Below the pieces are notes generated by a model that saw nothing but the letters and a program-made list of their open reading frames with translations, was not told where the DNA came from and did no database searches. This document shows, one piece after another, positions 10,201 to 18,581 of a stretch of 64,000 bases of DNA. This DNA is from Xanthomonas cucurbitae (GTDB taxonomy: Bacteria > Pseudomonadota > Gammaproteobacteria > Xanthomonadales > Xanthomonadaceae): NCBI RefSeq assembly GCF_002939885.1, contig NZ_MDED01000022.1, positions 18,908 through 82,907 on the forward strand. The letters run 5' to 3'. A program made the translations under genes and the position numbers. How positions within the stretch are numbered: position 1 is the first letter of the stretch; each line of letters starts with the position of its first letter.

Positions 10201-11104
10201 CGTCGATGAGCTGCCAGCGCGCGCGCGCCTGCAGCCGCTCCCAGCGCAGCGTGCGCCGCGCGGTTTCATCCGGAAGTGCGGTGCCCGACAACTGCAGCTG
10301 GGTGAAATCCGCATCCACGGTGACGCCGGTCACCCGACGCGCCCGCAGCTGCGCCCAGGCCTGCAACCGCCCGCCGCCGCCATCCACGCGCATGCCGCCG
10401 ACCTGCAGCAGCGACGCCCACGCCGACAGATCGGCCGGATCGGCCTGTGCATAGGCGCTACCGTCGCCGCTGTCGCGGTCGAACTCCAGCACCGCAGTCA
10501 GCGGCGCGCGTTTGAGATCGATCCAGCTACGGCTGCCCACCTTGACGGTGGAACCGCTGACGCGCAGGCGCAGGTCGATGCGCGGCAGTGCGGTGTTCAC
10601 GCCGATCGACGGCGCGCGTACCTGCAGGCGCGCCTCGGCCAGCTGGATCTCGCCCAGACGGCGCAGCGCATCCAGCGGGTCGGAGTCACCCCCGCTCGGC
10701 AGCCCCTGCACCGACCACACGCCATCGTTGCTGCGTTGCAGGGTCAGCGCCAGCCCGCGCAGGCGCACTTCGGTCAGCGAATGCCCGGGCAACAGCCCGG
10801 CATACATCGCCAGCAGGATTTCCGCCTGCCCCACCTGCACCTCGCCATGCGGGCCGATCCGCAGGCCATCCAGCCGCAGCAGCGGCCCCCGCCGTGTCCA
10901 CTCGGTCTCCAGCCGATCGAAGCTAATCGCCTGCCCCGCGCGCTGGCTCAACCAGGCGGCGATCTGCTGCGGATGCTCTTCCGCCAGCGGCAACGCCTGG
11001 CTGGCCGCACCGACCAGCAACGCGATCGCCACCACCGCCAGTGCGGCGGCAGTGATCGCATAGCGGCGGAACAGCCGCAGACGGCGGCGCAGCGGGGCGG
11101 GCAT
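7211..11104 (-). CDS. yhdP: YhdP family AsmA-like phospholipid transport protein
   Basis: A very large (1297 residues) inner-membrane-anchored periplasmic protein of the YhdP/TIGR02099 family (DUF3971 plus AsmA C-terminal region). One N-terminal transmembrane helix (about residues 14-40) follows RRRLRLFRRYAI; the rest is a long run of beta-rich segments, as expected for a bridge-like lipid transporter carrying phospholipids to the outer membrane. The last third has the AsmA-like section (RVLGLLSVAQLPRRLMFDFRD, GLAFNTLAGEVRFGEGLARTDAI) and ends with the conserved VVGAVAGGPVGAAVGAAANA segment. The order maf-rng-yhdP-tldD is as in E. coli. The 169-base gap to rng holds two heptamer arrays in inverted orientation. 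Confidence 0.92.
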   Translation of the reverse strand: MPAPLRRRLRLFRRYAITAAALAVVAIALLVGAASQALPLAEEHPQQIAAWLSQRAGQAISFDRLETEWTRRGPLLRLDGLRIGPHGEVQVGQAEILLAMYAGLLPGHSLTEVRLRGLALTLQRSNDGVWSVQGLPSGGDSDPLDALRRLGEIQLAEARLQVRAPSIGVNTALPRIDLRLRVSGSTVKVGSRSWIDLKRAPLTAVLEFDRDSGDGSAYAQADPADLSAWASLLQVGGMRVDGGGGRLQAWAQLRARRVTGVTVDADFTQLQLSGTALPDETARRTLRWERLQARARWQLIDGGWRLDAPLLRLGQATALQHLDGLSIVGGRRYAVAAQQADVSGLIAAAALSDRLSPGLRRWLSLSRPQLRVAELQLAGEPGGPMRAQGRIDELGFLPVGNAPGISGLRGRIDGDAQGGELETDADATVRFDWPTGFGVVHQIQLAGKIVGWREGAGWQVATPALRVQASDYGANVRGGLWFQNDGSRPRMQLAAQLDDVALPVARKFWIRSKMSKAAIDWLDMAVAGGVVTGGTGLVSGDLDDWPFDNNDGRFEAFGQIRDGMIRFNPDWPAMEQVQAELSFIGNGFSLHGKGGLAGTPIAQLSAGIPSFATSELYVRASTQADAAQLLGMLRQSPLERRYGDTLRNLSVSGPAAVSFDLLRPLRTKGVGGHLQGTVALQGAKLADARWDLAFDQVSGQAEYRDSGFAAEHLSVQHQGHTGELALRAGSFVQDPAQAFEARFNATLDAEELFDRAPQMDWLRPYVHGSAPWQVGVDVPLPTSGQPNAQALLTLRSNLVGTMLDLPAPLDKPAGRPLDTQVKVALPVGDGDIDVAFGKLVAVKANRHGEQTGVRVVMGSDTVTERPPANGLVVTGRTASLDAIDWISLARSSRDPDMPPLPGQPAVPSKEAVPLQQVDVQADRLLLIGGVFPQTRLRLRPTRDAVAVTLDGPSLAGQLTVPNASGGTVQGKLSTVRWQPVAEAPAPAEPEPGDPLAGALPEPARRAVAEFDPVSIPPLALDIDDLRVGKMALGAATLRSSRLTDGMQVDQLQLRSDDQSIGLTGAWRGKGGAASTRLSARVDSRNLGKLLQTLTLGGQLRGGEGQLELNAGWQGSPAGFALGSLDGNLKVDVRNGQLLEVEPGAGRVLGLLSVAQLPRRLMFDFRDFFSKGLAFNTLAGEVRFGEGLARTDAIRIAGPAADIAIRGQTDLRAQTFDQTVDVNPKAGNLLTVVGAVAGGPVGAAVGAAANAVLGKPLGAIGAKSYHVTGPWKDPQVDVVERERERAPSKPTPAAAPAR

Positions 11105-11111
11105 TAACGGC

Positions 11112-11139
11112 GGGGAATGGGGAATGGGGAATGGGGAAT
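11112..11139. repeat. Heptamer array (GGGGAAT x4), copy 2
   Basis: Four exact tandem GGGGAAT heptamers, 8 bases upstream of the yhdP start codon on the minus strand (there read as ATTCCCC). It forms an inverted pair with the array at 11242-11269, so the rng-yhdP spacer could fold into a long hairpin. Confidence 0.88.
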
Positions 11140-11241
11140 CGTAAGAGCACCAGCGCTGGCGTGTGGACGCTTAGCCGTCTGATGGCGCAACGACGTTGAA
11201 GGGCTGACAGACGCGACGTGGAGCGGCTGTTGCTCCACCCC

Positions 11242-11269
11242 GATTCCCCACTCCCGATTCCCGATTCCC
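11242..11269. repeat. Heptamer array (GATTCCC-type), copy 3
   Basis: Tandem heptamers GATTCCC, CACTCCC, GATTCCC, GATTCCC, ending 4 bases before the rng stop codon. Opposite orientation to copy 2, about 100 bases away. Confidence 0.85.
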
Positions 11270-11273
11270 GGCC

Positions 11274-12770
11274 TCACAGCAGCACCACATCGAACTGTTC
11301 CTGCAGATACTGGTCGTCGGACTGGAAACGAATGCTCTTGCCGAGGAACTCTTCCAGCTCGGCCACCGCGGCCGACTCCTCGTCGGTGATGCGCGCCACC
11401 ACCTTGGACGAGGCGATCACCAGCAGCCGGGCGGCATCGAACTGGCGCACCGCGCGGGTGATCTCGCGGAAGATCTCGTAGGTCACCGTCTCGGCGGTCT
11501 TGATGGTGCCACGCCCGCCGCAGTGCCCGCAGGTTTCCGACAGCTGCCGCTCCAGGCTTTCGACGGTGCGCTTGCGGGTCATCTCCACCAGGCCCAGCGG
11601 CGAGAACTCGTACACGGTGGTCTTGGCATGGTCGCGCGCCAGCGCCTTTTCCAATGTGCGCAGCACCTGCCGGCGGTGCTCGGCATCGTCCATGTCGATG
11701 AAATCGATGATGATGATGCCGCCCAGGTTGCGCAGCCGCAGTTGCCGCGCCACCGCCTGCGCCGCTTCCAGGTTGGTGCGGAACACGGTCTCTTCCAGAT
11801 TGCGTTGCCCCACGAACGAGCCAGTGTTGACGTCGATGGTGGTCATCGCCTCGGTCTGGTCGATCACCAGGTAGCCACCGGACTTGAGCGGTACCTGCTT
11901 GTTCAACGCCCGGCCGATCTCGTCTTCCACGCCGTACAGGTCGAAGATCGGCCGGTCGCCGGTGTACAGCTCCAGCCGCTCGGCCAGTACCGGCATGTAC
12001 TTGGCCACGAAGGCCTGCAGCTGCCCGAAGGTTTCGTTGGAATCGACCTTGACCTTCTCCACGTCGCGACGGATCAGGTCGCGCACCGCCCGCAACGGCA
12101 GGCTCAGGTCTTCGTAGATGATGCTGCACGGCGGCGCTTCACGGCCGCGCCGCTCGACCACGGCCCAGACCCGCGACAAATAGGCGATGTCTTCGGCCAA
12201 GGCTTCTGCCGGCTGGCCTTCGGCATTGGTACGGATGATGTAGCCGAAGCCGCCGTGCTGGGCAGAGACCTCGCTGACGATGGTCTTCAGGCGCAGCCGC
12301 TCGGCCTCGTCCTCGATCCGCGCCGACACCCCGACGATCTTGGACTGCGGCAGCAGCACCAGATAGCGCGAGGGGATGCTGATCTGGGTGGTCAGGCGCG
12401 CGCCCTTGGTGCCGATCGGGTCCTTGACCACCTGCACCACGATGTCCTGGCCATCGCGCAACAACTCCACGATGGGAACCGAGGTGGCCGGCGGCGGCAG
12501 CGGGGTTTCTTCGGTATCGACCACACTGGCCGGTGCCGGCACCGGGCGCACCACGTCGTTGGCGTGCAGGAACGCGGCGCGCTCCAACCCCACTTCGACG
12601 AAGGCTGCCTGCATGCCCGGCATCACCCGTTGCACCTTGCCCTTGTAGATATTGCCCACCACGCCCCGGCGCCAGCCGCGCTCGATATGCAGTTCCTGCA
12701 GCATGCCGTTCTCGATCACCGCCACACGGGTCTCGCGCGGGGTGACGTTGACCAAAATCTCTTCCGACAT
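11274..12770 (-). CDS. rng: Ribonuclease G (Rng/CafA)
   Basis: A 498-residue endoribonuclease of the RNase E/G family that matures the 5' end of 16S rRNA and takes part in mRNA decay. An S1-like domain is present at about residues 35-120 (GNIYKGKVQRVMPGMQAAFVEVG), then the catalytic region with GGYLVIDQTEAMTTIDVNTG (metal-binding Asp residues) and the zinc-link CGHCGGRG near residue 400. ATG 12770 is chosen with GGAG eight bases upstream; a TTG one codon earlier is in frame. The start overlaps the maf stop as TGATG, indicating translational coupling. It lies in the conserved order maf-rng-yhdP-tldD. Confidence 0.95.
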   Translation of the reverse strand: MSEEILVNVTPRETRVAVIENGMLQELHIERGWRRGVVGNIYKGKVQRVMPGMQAAFVEVGLERAAFLHANDVVRPVPAPASVVDTEETPLPPPATSVPIVELLRDGQDIVVQVVKDPIGTKGARLTTQISIPSRYLVLLPQSKIVGVSARIEDEAERLRLKTIVSEVSAQHGGFGYIIRTNAEGQPAEALAEDIAYLSRVWAVVERRGREAPPCSIIYEDLSLPLRAVRDLIRRDVEKVKVDSNETFGQLQAFVAKYMPVLAERLELYTGDRPIFDLYGVEDEIGRALNKQVPLKSGGYLVIDQTEAMTTIDVNTGSFVGQRNLEETVFRTNLEAAQAVARQLRLRNLGGIIIIDFIDMDDAEHRRQVLRTLEKALARDHAKTTVYEFSPLGLVEMTRKRTVESLERQLSETCGHCGGRGTIKTAETVTYEIFREITRAVRQFDAARLLVIASSKVVARITDEESAAVAELEEFLGKSIRFQSDDQYLQEQFDVVLL

Positions 12771-13342
12771 CAATGCGCTCCGAAGGCTGTGAGCAACTGC
12801 GAGGTATGCAACAACGGCAACCCCATCACGCCGGAATAGCTACCGGACAGATGGGTGATGAAACGCTCCGCGCGCCCCTGGATCGCATACGCGCCGGCCT
12901 TGCCCATCGGCTCGCCGCAGGCGGCGTAGGCGGCGATCTGGGCATCGTCCAGCGTCGCAAAGGTCACCTCGGACACCACCAACGCCTGCGCCGGCGCGCG
13001 CTGTGCGCAGACTAGGACCACCGCCGTGAGTACCTGGTGGGTGCGCCCGGACAACACGCGCAGCATGGCGATCGCATCGTCCACATCGGCTGGCTTGCCG
13101 AACACCCGCTCGCCCAGCACCACTTCGGTATCGGAGCCGAGCACGATCGCATCGGGGTCGCCGGCCTGCACCTGCGCCAGGCCGGTATGCGCCTTGTCCA
13201 GCGCCACGCGCTGCACATAGTGGTCGGGCGATTCGCCCGGCGCGCGCCGCTCGGGCACGTCCAGTTCCAGGGTCTGGAACGGCACATCCAGGCGCTGCAG
13301 CAGTTCTTGTCGGCGGGGCGAACGGGAGGCGAGATAGAGCAT
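12770..13342 (-). CDS. maf: Maf-like nucleoside triphosphate pyrophosphatase
   Basis: A house-cleaning nucleotide pyrophosphatase of 190 residues, dTTP/UTP type (YhdE), which removes non-canonical or excess nucleotides. Family features: [14 protein letters not shown] at the N-terminus, [24 protein letters not shown], the [10 protein letters not shown] catalytic Asp region, the [27 protein letters not shown] segment and the C-terminal [16 protein letters not shown]...[11 protein letters not shown]. The start is ATG 13342; the stop overlaps the rng start by one base (TGATG). It is the first gene of the minus-strand maf-rng-yhdP group. Confidence 0.95.
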   Translation of the reverse strand: MLYLASRSPRRQELLQRLDVPFQTLELDVPERRAPGESPDHYVQRVALDKAHTGLAQVQAGDPDAIVLGSDTEVVLGERVFGKPADVDDAIAMLRVLSGRTHQVLTAVVLVCAQRAPAQALVVSEVTFATLDDAQIAAYAACGEPMGKAGAYAIQGRAERFITHLSGSYSGVMGLPLLHTSQLLTAFGAH

Positions 13343-13471
13343 CCGCCCAGCATACCTGTTGCCCGCACTCACCCGCTTGCTTGACGCAGGCGTGTCGCCG
13401 CCACGCCACACGCGGCTCACAACATGTTCATCCACATCCCAACACGCTCGCAGGACAGACAAGGAGATCCC

Positions 13472-14206
13472 ATGCGTACCACCCTCAAGCCGCTGCTGCT
13501 GGCCCTGTCCCTCGCTGCCGGAACCGCCATGACCGCCCACGCCCAACCCGCGCCGAGCTACGCCCTTCCCACTGACGGCACCCTGCTCAACGTGTCGGCC
13601 GAAGCCGAGGCCAAGCGTGTACCGGACATTGCCACGTTGTCGGCTGGCGTGGTCACCCAAGCTACCGACGGCAACGCCGCCATGCGCCAGAACGCCGAGC
13701 AGATGAGCAAGGTCATGAGCGCCGTCAAGGCGGCCGGCATCGCCGACAAGGACGTGCAGACCAGCGGCATCAACCTGAGCCCGCAGTACACCTACAAGGA
13801 CAACGAGGCGCCCAAGATCAACGGCTACCAGGCCAGCAACACCGTCAGCCTGAAGGTGCGCGACATCGCCAGGCTGGGCAAGGTGCTCGACGCCCTGGTC
13901 GCCAATGGTGCCAACGATATCAACGGCCCCAGCTTCTCGATCGACCAACCCGAACCGGTCTACGACGAAGCCCGCGTGGCCGCACTGAAAAAGGCCCAGA
14001 CCCGCGCCGACACCTACGCCAAGTCGCTGGGCCTGAAGGTACGCCGCATCGTCAGCATTTCCGAAGGACGCAGTGGCGGCGGTGTGCGCCCGATGATGAT
14101 GGCCGCCTCGATGCGTTCGGCCAAGGCCGAGATGGATACACCGGTCGCCCCAGGCGAAAGCACCCTGTCGATCAACCTGGATGTGACCTTCGAGCTGGGG
14201 CGCTGA
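13472..14206 (+). CDS. Periplasmic SIMPL (DUF541) domain protein
   Basis: A 244-residue exported protein. ATG 13472 has AAGGAG 6 bases upstream and gives a signal peptide ([24 protein letters not shown]). The mature part is a single SIMPL/DUF541 domain: [23 protein letters not shown], the [14 protein letters not shown] segment, [26 protein letters not shown] and the A(L)[17 protein letters not shown] motif. Family members are poorly understood; some are stress-related oxidative defence proteins of the OMP26/BP26 type. It is followed by a strong hairpin terminator, so probably monocistronic. Confidence 0.9.
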   Translation: MRTTLKPLLLALSLAAGTAMTAHAQPAPSYALPTDGTLLNVSAEAEAKRVPDIATLSAGVVTQATDGNAAMRQNAEQMSKVMSAVKAAGIADKDVQTSGINLSPQYTYKDNEAPKINGYQASNTVSLKVRDIARLGKVLDALVANGANDINGPSFSIDQPEPVYDEARVAALKKAQTRADTYAKSLGLKVRRIVSISEGRSGGGVRPMMMAASMRSAKAEMDTPVAPGESTLSINLDVTFELGR

Positions 14207-14235
14207 TAGCGCATCCGATTCCCCGCGACGGCGTT

Positions 14236-14265
14236 GGCCATCTGCCGCCCGGCGGGCAGATGGCC
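14236..14265 (+). terminator. Hairpin terminator after the SIMPL gene
   Basis: A perfect 11-bp stem GGCCATCTGCC / GGCAGATGGCC around an 8-base loop, 30 bases after the SIMPL stop codon. There is no U-run, so termination strength is uncertain. Confidence 0.6.
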
Positions 14266-14507
14266 GATACCGCGCGATGCCTGGAGATCGGAAAGGCGCT
14301 GCGGCATCACCCGCTTGGCTCCAAAAAAGCAGGTTATCTGCAAGTGCCCCACGGCATACTGCGATAGTGAATAGGCGCTGACAGGCATTTGTGCTTAAAA
14401 AAACATGAAATTTAGAGAAATCATTCTTTAAGCGAGCTCGACCTCTCTCTAGCATCGGTTGTCAGCGCTTCGTCACATTCGTGATGGCGCACATCTGGAG
14501 AGAGACG
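14266..14507 (+). promoter_or_regulatory. Upstream region of the TonB-dependent receptor
   Basis: This stretch is markedly A+T-rich between 14390 and 14435, unlike the surrounding DNA. It contains a widely spaced inverted repeat GCTTAAA (14393-14399) and TTTAAGC (14427-14433) that could be a regulator site. A GGAGAG ribosome binding site precedes ATG 14508. No unambiguous -35/-10 pair was assigned. Confidence 0.45.
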
Positions 14508-17500
14508 ATGAATGCCTGCAACGCCTCGCCACGCCATTCCCGCCAGCACACGCGCCTGTGCCGCATCAGTGTGCTGGCACTTGCACTCAGCGGAGCCGTG
14601 GGGGTGCTGACCACCGGCCCCGCAGCCGCACAGAGCACAACCGCCAGCATCTACGGAAGCGCCCCCGGCAACAGCGGGGCCACCGTGACCGCGCAGAGCG
14701 ACACCGGCTTCACCCGATCGGCCACCATCGACGCCAATGGCCGTTATGCGATCGGCAACCTCCCGGTAGGCACCTATACCGTCACCCTGCAGCGCGAAGG
14801 CCAAGCTGCACAGACGCGCCAGAACATCGCTCTGCGCGTCGGTGCCGGCACCGATGTGTCCTTCGGCAGCGGCGATGGGTCCGGCGATGCCACGACCCTG
14901 GGCACCATCACGGTGACCGGCAAGAACATCTCGCCGGTGGATGTCTCGGCGACCGCCTCGCGCACGGTGATTACTGCCGAACAATTGCAGCGCTTGCCGC
15001 TGGCGCGTACCGGCGAGGCCATTGCGCTGTTATCGCCCGGTGCCGTGCAAGGCAGCGGCTATTTCGGCAATGCCATTTCCTTCGGTGGCGCCGGTGTCAC
15101 CGAGAACGCCTACTACCTCAACGGCTACCTCAGCTCCAACCCGCTCTCCAACATCGGCGGCGTGAGCCTGCCCTTCGGCGCCATCGATCAGCAGGAAACC
15201 TATACCGGCGGCTACAGCGCGCGCTTTGGTCGTTCTGCGGGCGGCGTGCTCAGCCAGGTCGGCAAACGCGGGACCAACGAATGGCACTTTGGCGCGCAGA
15301 CGTTGTGGCGTCCAAAGTCGCTCGCCAGCGACAACAAGAATGTCTTCTACCCCGACACTGCGCCCCCAGCCGGTTACAGATACAGCAACAGCAGCCTGCC
15401 GGGCACGCTGTATCGCAGCCGCGACGACGATCGCTCATGGAACACCGTCTACAGCGCCTATGCGGGCGGCCCGCTGATCGAGGACCGCCTGTTCGTGTTC
15501 GTTGCCGCAGAGCAGGAGCGCACCCAGGGCGTCTCGACCGCGAGCAGGGATGCATCGGTCATCGGCCGCAACAACTTCCGGACCGACAGGCCCAAGATCT
15601 ACACCAAGATCGACTGGAACATCAACGACAGCAATCTCCTCGAACTGACCGGCATCAAGAACGGCTCTCGCGACCGGGGCGCCTACTCCGACTTCACCGG
15701 CTATCCGGGTGTTCCCAGCAATGCCGAAGGCGCCTTCGCCGACACGGTGAAGGTCAACGATCGTTACTACATCGGCAAATACACCAGCTACATCACCAGC
15801 GATCTGACCCTCAGTGCCACCTACGGCAAGAGCCAGCAGACCGACTTCCGCAACAATCCCAGCACTGCGGCATTCATGTCCGGCACCAGCCAGCAGGACC
15901 CCGCGATCAACGGCGGCCAGGAAATTCGCAACAACCAGACCTCCAGCCAGGCGCGTGACGGAGAAAACGCCACGCGCGGCCTGCGCATCGATCTGGAGTA
16001 CGTGCTGGGCAACCACACCCTGACCGCCGGTGTGGACAACATGTATTTCAACGCACGCAACGAGGGCGTCATCACGACCGGGCCCGGCTTCACCTGGACG
16101 TATGGCTTCTCCTCTCGCCCCGCATCGCCGATCAGGGCTGCGCTCGGCGTCGGCCCGGCCGGCGGCAATGGCTACTTCGTCAACCGGACCGTCTTCAACA
16201 CGGCAACCAGCATGTCGGTCGAACAAAAAGCCTACTTCCTCGAAGACAAGTGGCAGCTCACCGATACGCTGCTACTGACCTTGGGCATTCGCAACGACAA
16301 GTTCACCAACTTCAACGACGTGGGTACGCCCTACGTGCGCAGCGGCGATCAATGGGCACCGCGTCTAGGCATGAGCTGGGACGTGTTCGGCGATTCCTCG
16401 TTGAAGGTGTACGGCAACGCCGGTCGCTACTATCTGGCGCTGCCCAACAGCGTGGCGATCCGCGGTGCATCGCCCTCGACGTTCACCAACGAATACTTCA
16501 CCTATACCGGCATCGACGCGCAGGGTAATCCGACCGGGCTGACGCCGGTTGCAGTCGATCGATCGGCAGGTTTCACCTGCGCCGGCAACACCGTTTCCGC
16601 CGGTCTGGAATGTGGCCAGGCACCGGATGCGGCCGGCATCGCTGCTACCGACCTCAAGTCGATGTACCAGGATGAGTTCATGCTCGGCTTCGACAAGACC
16701 TTGGGCACTAACTGGGTCACCGGCGCCAAGGCCACCTACCGCACGCTGGGAGCCACCATCGACGACGTCTGCGATTCGGACCGGATGCGCACCAAGCTCA
16801 CCGCCTCGGGCATCGATCCGGCCAGCGTGAACGTGCCGGGCTGTGTCATCTTCAATCCCGGCGAAACCAACTCCTTCAGCCTGGCCAACCTCAATGGCCC
16901 CGGCCGCACGGCGGTGACGATGTCGCCCTCGGACTGGGGCTTTGACAAGCAGGCCAAACGCACCTATCTGGCGGTCGACCTGTTCCTGCAGCATCCGTTC
17001 GACGGCAAGTGGGAAGGCCGCATCGATTACACCTGGTCGCGCAATTTCGGCAATACCGAGGGCCAGATCAAGTCCGACATCGGCCAGACCGATGTGTCCA
17101 AGACGCAGGACTGGGATGCGGCCGCATTGATGTGGTATTCCGGCGGCTATCTGGCCAACGACCGGCGCCACCAGATCAAGCTCTACGGCTCCTACCAGAT
17201 CGCGCCCGAATGGCTGGTCGCAGGCAATATCCGCGTGCTGTCCGGCACGCCGAAGTCCTGCCTGGGCTACGTCAGCATCAACGGCATCAGCGAAGATTCC
17301 GATGCTGGCGACCCGGTGGGCTATGGCTCCTCGTACCACACCTGCAACGGCCAGCCGTCGCGCCCAGGCGATGCCGGACGGCTGCCGTGGACCAAGATCG
17401 TCGACCTCGCGCTGACCTACCGCCCCGCCTTCGCCGACAACAAGCTTGCCATGACCTTGCAAGCCTTCAACGTCTTCAACGAACGCAAGCCGCTGCAGGT

Positions 17501-17609
17501 CGATGCCACCTGGGAAGACAACCCGTTCACGCTGTCCAATACCTACGGCATGGGCGCGTTCTTCACCCAACCGCGCTATGCCATGTTCTCGGTGTCCTAC
17601 GACTACTGA
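14508..17609 (+). CDS. Oar-like TonB-dependent outer-membrane receptor
   Basis: A 1033-residue outer-membrane receptor. It has a signal peptide (about residues 1-43, ending GPAAAQ), then a carboxypeptidase-regulatory-like beta sandwich (TASIYGSAPGNSGATVTAQS...GRYAIGNLPVGTYTVTL), a plug domain (ITVTGKNISPVDVSATASRTVITAEQLQRLPLART) and a long barrel ending in an aromatic residue (AMFSVSYDY). This is the Oar/TBDT class abundant in Xanthomonas. The substrate is unknown. A dedicated tonB gene follows 235 bases downstream, after a terminator, so the two probably cooperate. ATG 14508 is preferred over the upstream 14481 because it has GGAGAG in place and begins the signal peptide. Confidence 0.92.
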   Translation: MNACNASPRHSRQHTRLCRISVLALALSGAVGVLTTGPAAAQSTTASIYGSAPGNSGATVTAQSDTGFTRSATIDANGRYAIGNLPVGTYTVTLQREGQAAQTRQNIALRVGAGTDVSFGSGDGSGDATTLGTITVTGKNISPVDVSATASRTVITAEQLQRLPLARTGEAIALLSPGAVQGSGYFGNAISFGGAGVTENAYYLNGYLSSNPLSNIGGVSLPFGAIDQQETYTGGYSARFGRSAGGVLSQVGKRGTNEWHFGAQTLWRPKSLASDNKNVFYPDTAPPAGYRYSNSSLPGTLYRSRDDDRSWNTVYSAYAGGPLIEDRLFVFVAAEQERTQGVSTASRDASVIGRNNFRTDRPKIYTKIDWNINDSNLLELTGIKNGSRDRGAYSDFTGYPGVPSNAEGAFADTVKVNDRYYIGKYTSYITSDLTLSATYGKSQQTDFRNNPSTAAFMSGTSQQDPAINGGQEIRNNQTSSQARDGENATRGLRIDLEYVLGNHTLTAGVDNMYFNARNEGVITTGPGFTWTYGFSSRPASPIRAALGVGPAGGNGYFVNRTVFNTATSMSVEQKAYFLEDKWQLTDTLLLTLGIRNDKFTNFNDVGTPYVRSGDQWAPRLGMSWDVFGDSSLKVYGNAGRYYLALPNSVAIRGASPSTFTNEYFTYTGIDAQGNPTGLTPVAVDRSAGFTCAGNTVSAGLECGQAPDAAGIAATDLKSMYQDEFMLGFDKTLGTNWVTGAKATYRTLGATIDDVCDSDRMRTKLTASGIDPASVNVPGCVIFNPGETNSFSLANLNGPGRTAVTMSPSDWGFDKQAKRTYLAVDLFLQHPFDGKWEGRIDYTWSRNFGNTEGQIKSDIGQTDVSKTQDWDAAALMWYSGGYLANDRRHQIKLYGSYQIAPEWLVAGNIRVLSGTPKSCLGYVSINGISEDSDAGDPVGYGSSYHTCNGQPSRPGDAGRLPWTKIVDLALTYRPAFADNKLAMTLQAFNVFNERKPLQVDATWEDNPFTLSNTYGMGAFFTQPRYAMFSVSYDY

Positions 17610-17634
17610 CGCCCTCTCCCGTCAGCGTCGTTTC

Positions 17635-17661
17635 CCCGGCCCTGCAAAGGGCCGGGCTTTT
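17635..17661 (+). terminator. Rho-independent terminator after the receptor gene
   Basis: A perfect 9-bp stem CCCGGCCCT / AGGGCCGGG with a GCAA tetraloop, followed by CTTTT. Classical terminator structure 25 bases after the receptor stop codon. Confidence 0.85.
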
Positions 17662-17844
17662 CTGGACCGCTGCAAACCTCGCCAGCGCGACCACCGCAGC
17701 TGCGCGCGGACGAACAAAAAACCAGGGGCACCACCGGGGATCCCTTGTACGGCCGCCCCGGCTGCGGTAAACCTACGCGACCGGATGGTGTAGTGCGTCC
17801 GGGACGCGCTGGTCCTTTCCGCAGTTCCGTTCTGGAGGTGGATG

Positions 17845-18513
17845 ATGGTTCGCACGCAATCGCAGGTTTCCTCCCGTCCCACAGGCATCGATGCTTCGCG
17901 CGTCCTGGCGATGAGCACCGCGGTGGCCTTGCATCTGCTGGCCGGCAGTTTGTTGTTGATTCCGCTGTCGTATCGGGCGATCCCGCAACCGGCGCCGGAA
18001 CCGCGCTGGGTCATGCCAGTCACGATCGCCACCCCGCCACCGCCGCCGGTGTTTCCGATCGAAGTGAAGTTCACCCCGCAGACGCAGGTGCCGCCAAAGC
18101 CGGTGCCTGTGCAGGTGCAGACCCCCACGCTCAACCAGGCGCCGGTGGTGGACAGCACACCACTGGCCATCCCTGCGGCGGCCAACCCGGTGGCCGAAAC
18201 GGCGCCGGTCACAGCGACGCCCGCCAGCGGGCCGGTCGAGGCAGGCCAGTTGCAATACCTGAGTTCGCCGGCACCGGGTTATCCGGTCGCGGCGTTGCGT
18301 GCCGGGCAGCAAGGCACGGTGCTGCTGCGCGTACTGGTCGGCACCGATGGGCGTGCTGCCGAGGTCAGCGTGCAGACCAGCAGCGGCCATCGCGTCCTCG
18401 ACCTGGCGGCACGCAGCCAGGTGTTGCGCAACTGGCGCTTCCAGCCGGCAATGCGCAGCGGCCAGGCGGTGCAGGCCTATGGCCTGGTGCCGGTGAGCTT
18501 TTCACTCAACTGA
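17845..18513 (+). CDS. Energy transducer TonB
   Basis: A 222-residue TonB-type protein that couples the inner-membrane ExbBD motor to outer-membrane receptors. One transmembrane anchor lies at about residues 20-43 (VLAMSTAVALHLLAGSLLLIPL, with the conserved His inside). A Pro-rich periplasmic spacer follows (PPPPPVFP, PPKPVPVQVQ), then the C-terminal TonB domain at about 130-220 (PGYPVAALRAGQQGTVLLRVLV...VLRNWRFQPA). ATG 17845 is preferred over the adjacent ATG 17842 because it is correctly spaced from GGAGG at 17834. No exbB/exbD genes are next to it, so it must use a motor encoded elsewhere. Confidence 0.92.
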   Translation: MVRTQSQVSSRPTGIDASRVLAMSTAVALHLLAGSLLLIPLSYRAIPQPAPEPRWVMPVTIATPPPPPVFPIEVKFTPQTQVPPKPVPVQVQTPTLNQAPVVDSTPLAIPAAANPVAETAPVTATPASGPVEAGQLQYLSSPAPGYPVAALRAGQQGTVLLRVLVGTDGRAAEVSVQTSSGHRVLDLAARSQVLRNWRFQPAMRSGQAVQAYGLVPVSFSLN

Positions 18514-18533
18514 CGACACCGGCGATGGAAGGG

Positions 18534-18574
18534 CAGTCAACCGCGGCGGCTAACACGACCGCCGCAGTTGGCTG
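18534..18574. terminator. Bidirectional hairpin between tonB and rlmH
   Basis: A 16-bp imperfect stem (CAGTCAACCGCGGCGG / CCGCCGCAGTTGGCTG, two mismatches that can pair as G-U/A-C) around a 9-base loop. It lies in the 68-base gap between the convergent stops of tonB and rlmH. Confidence 0.6.
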
Positions 18575-18581
18575 TGCAAGA

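Noticed and set aside
9086..11107. 673-codon plus-strand open frame
   Set aside because: Antisense to yhdP; composition is Gln/His/Arg-rich and has no start signal.
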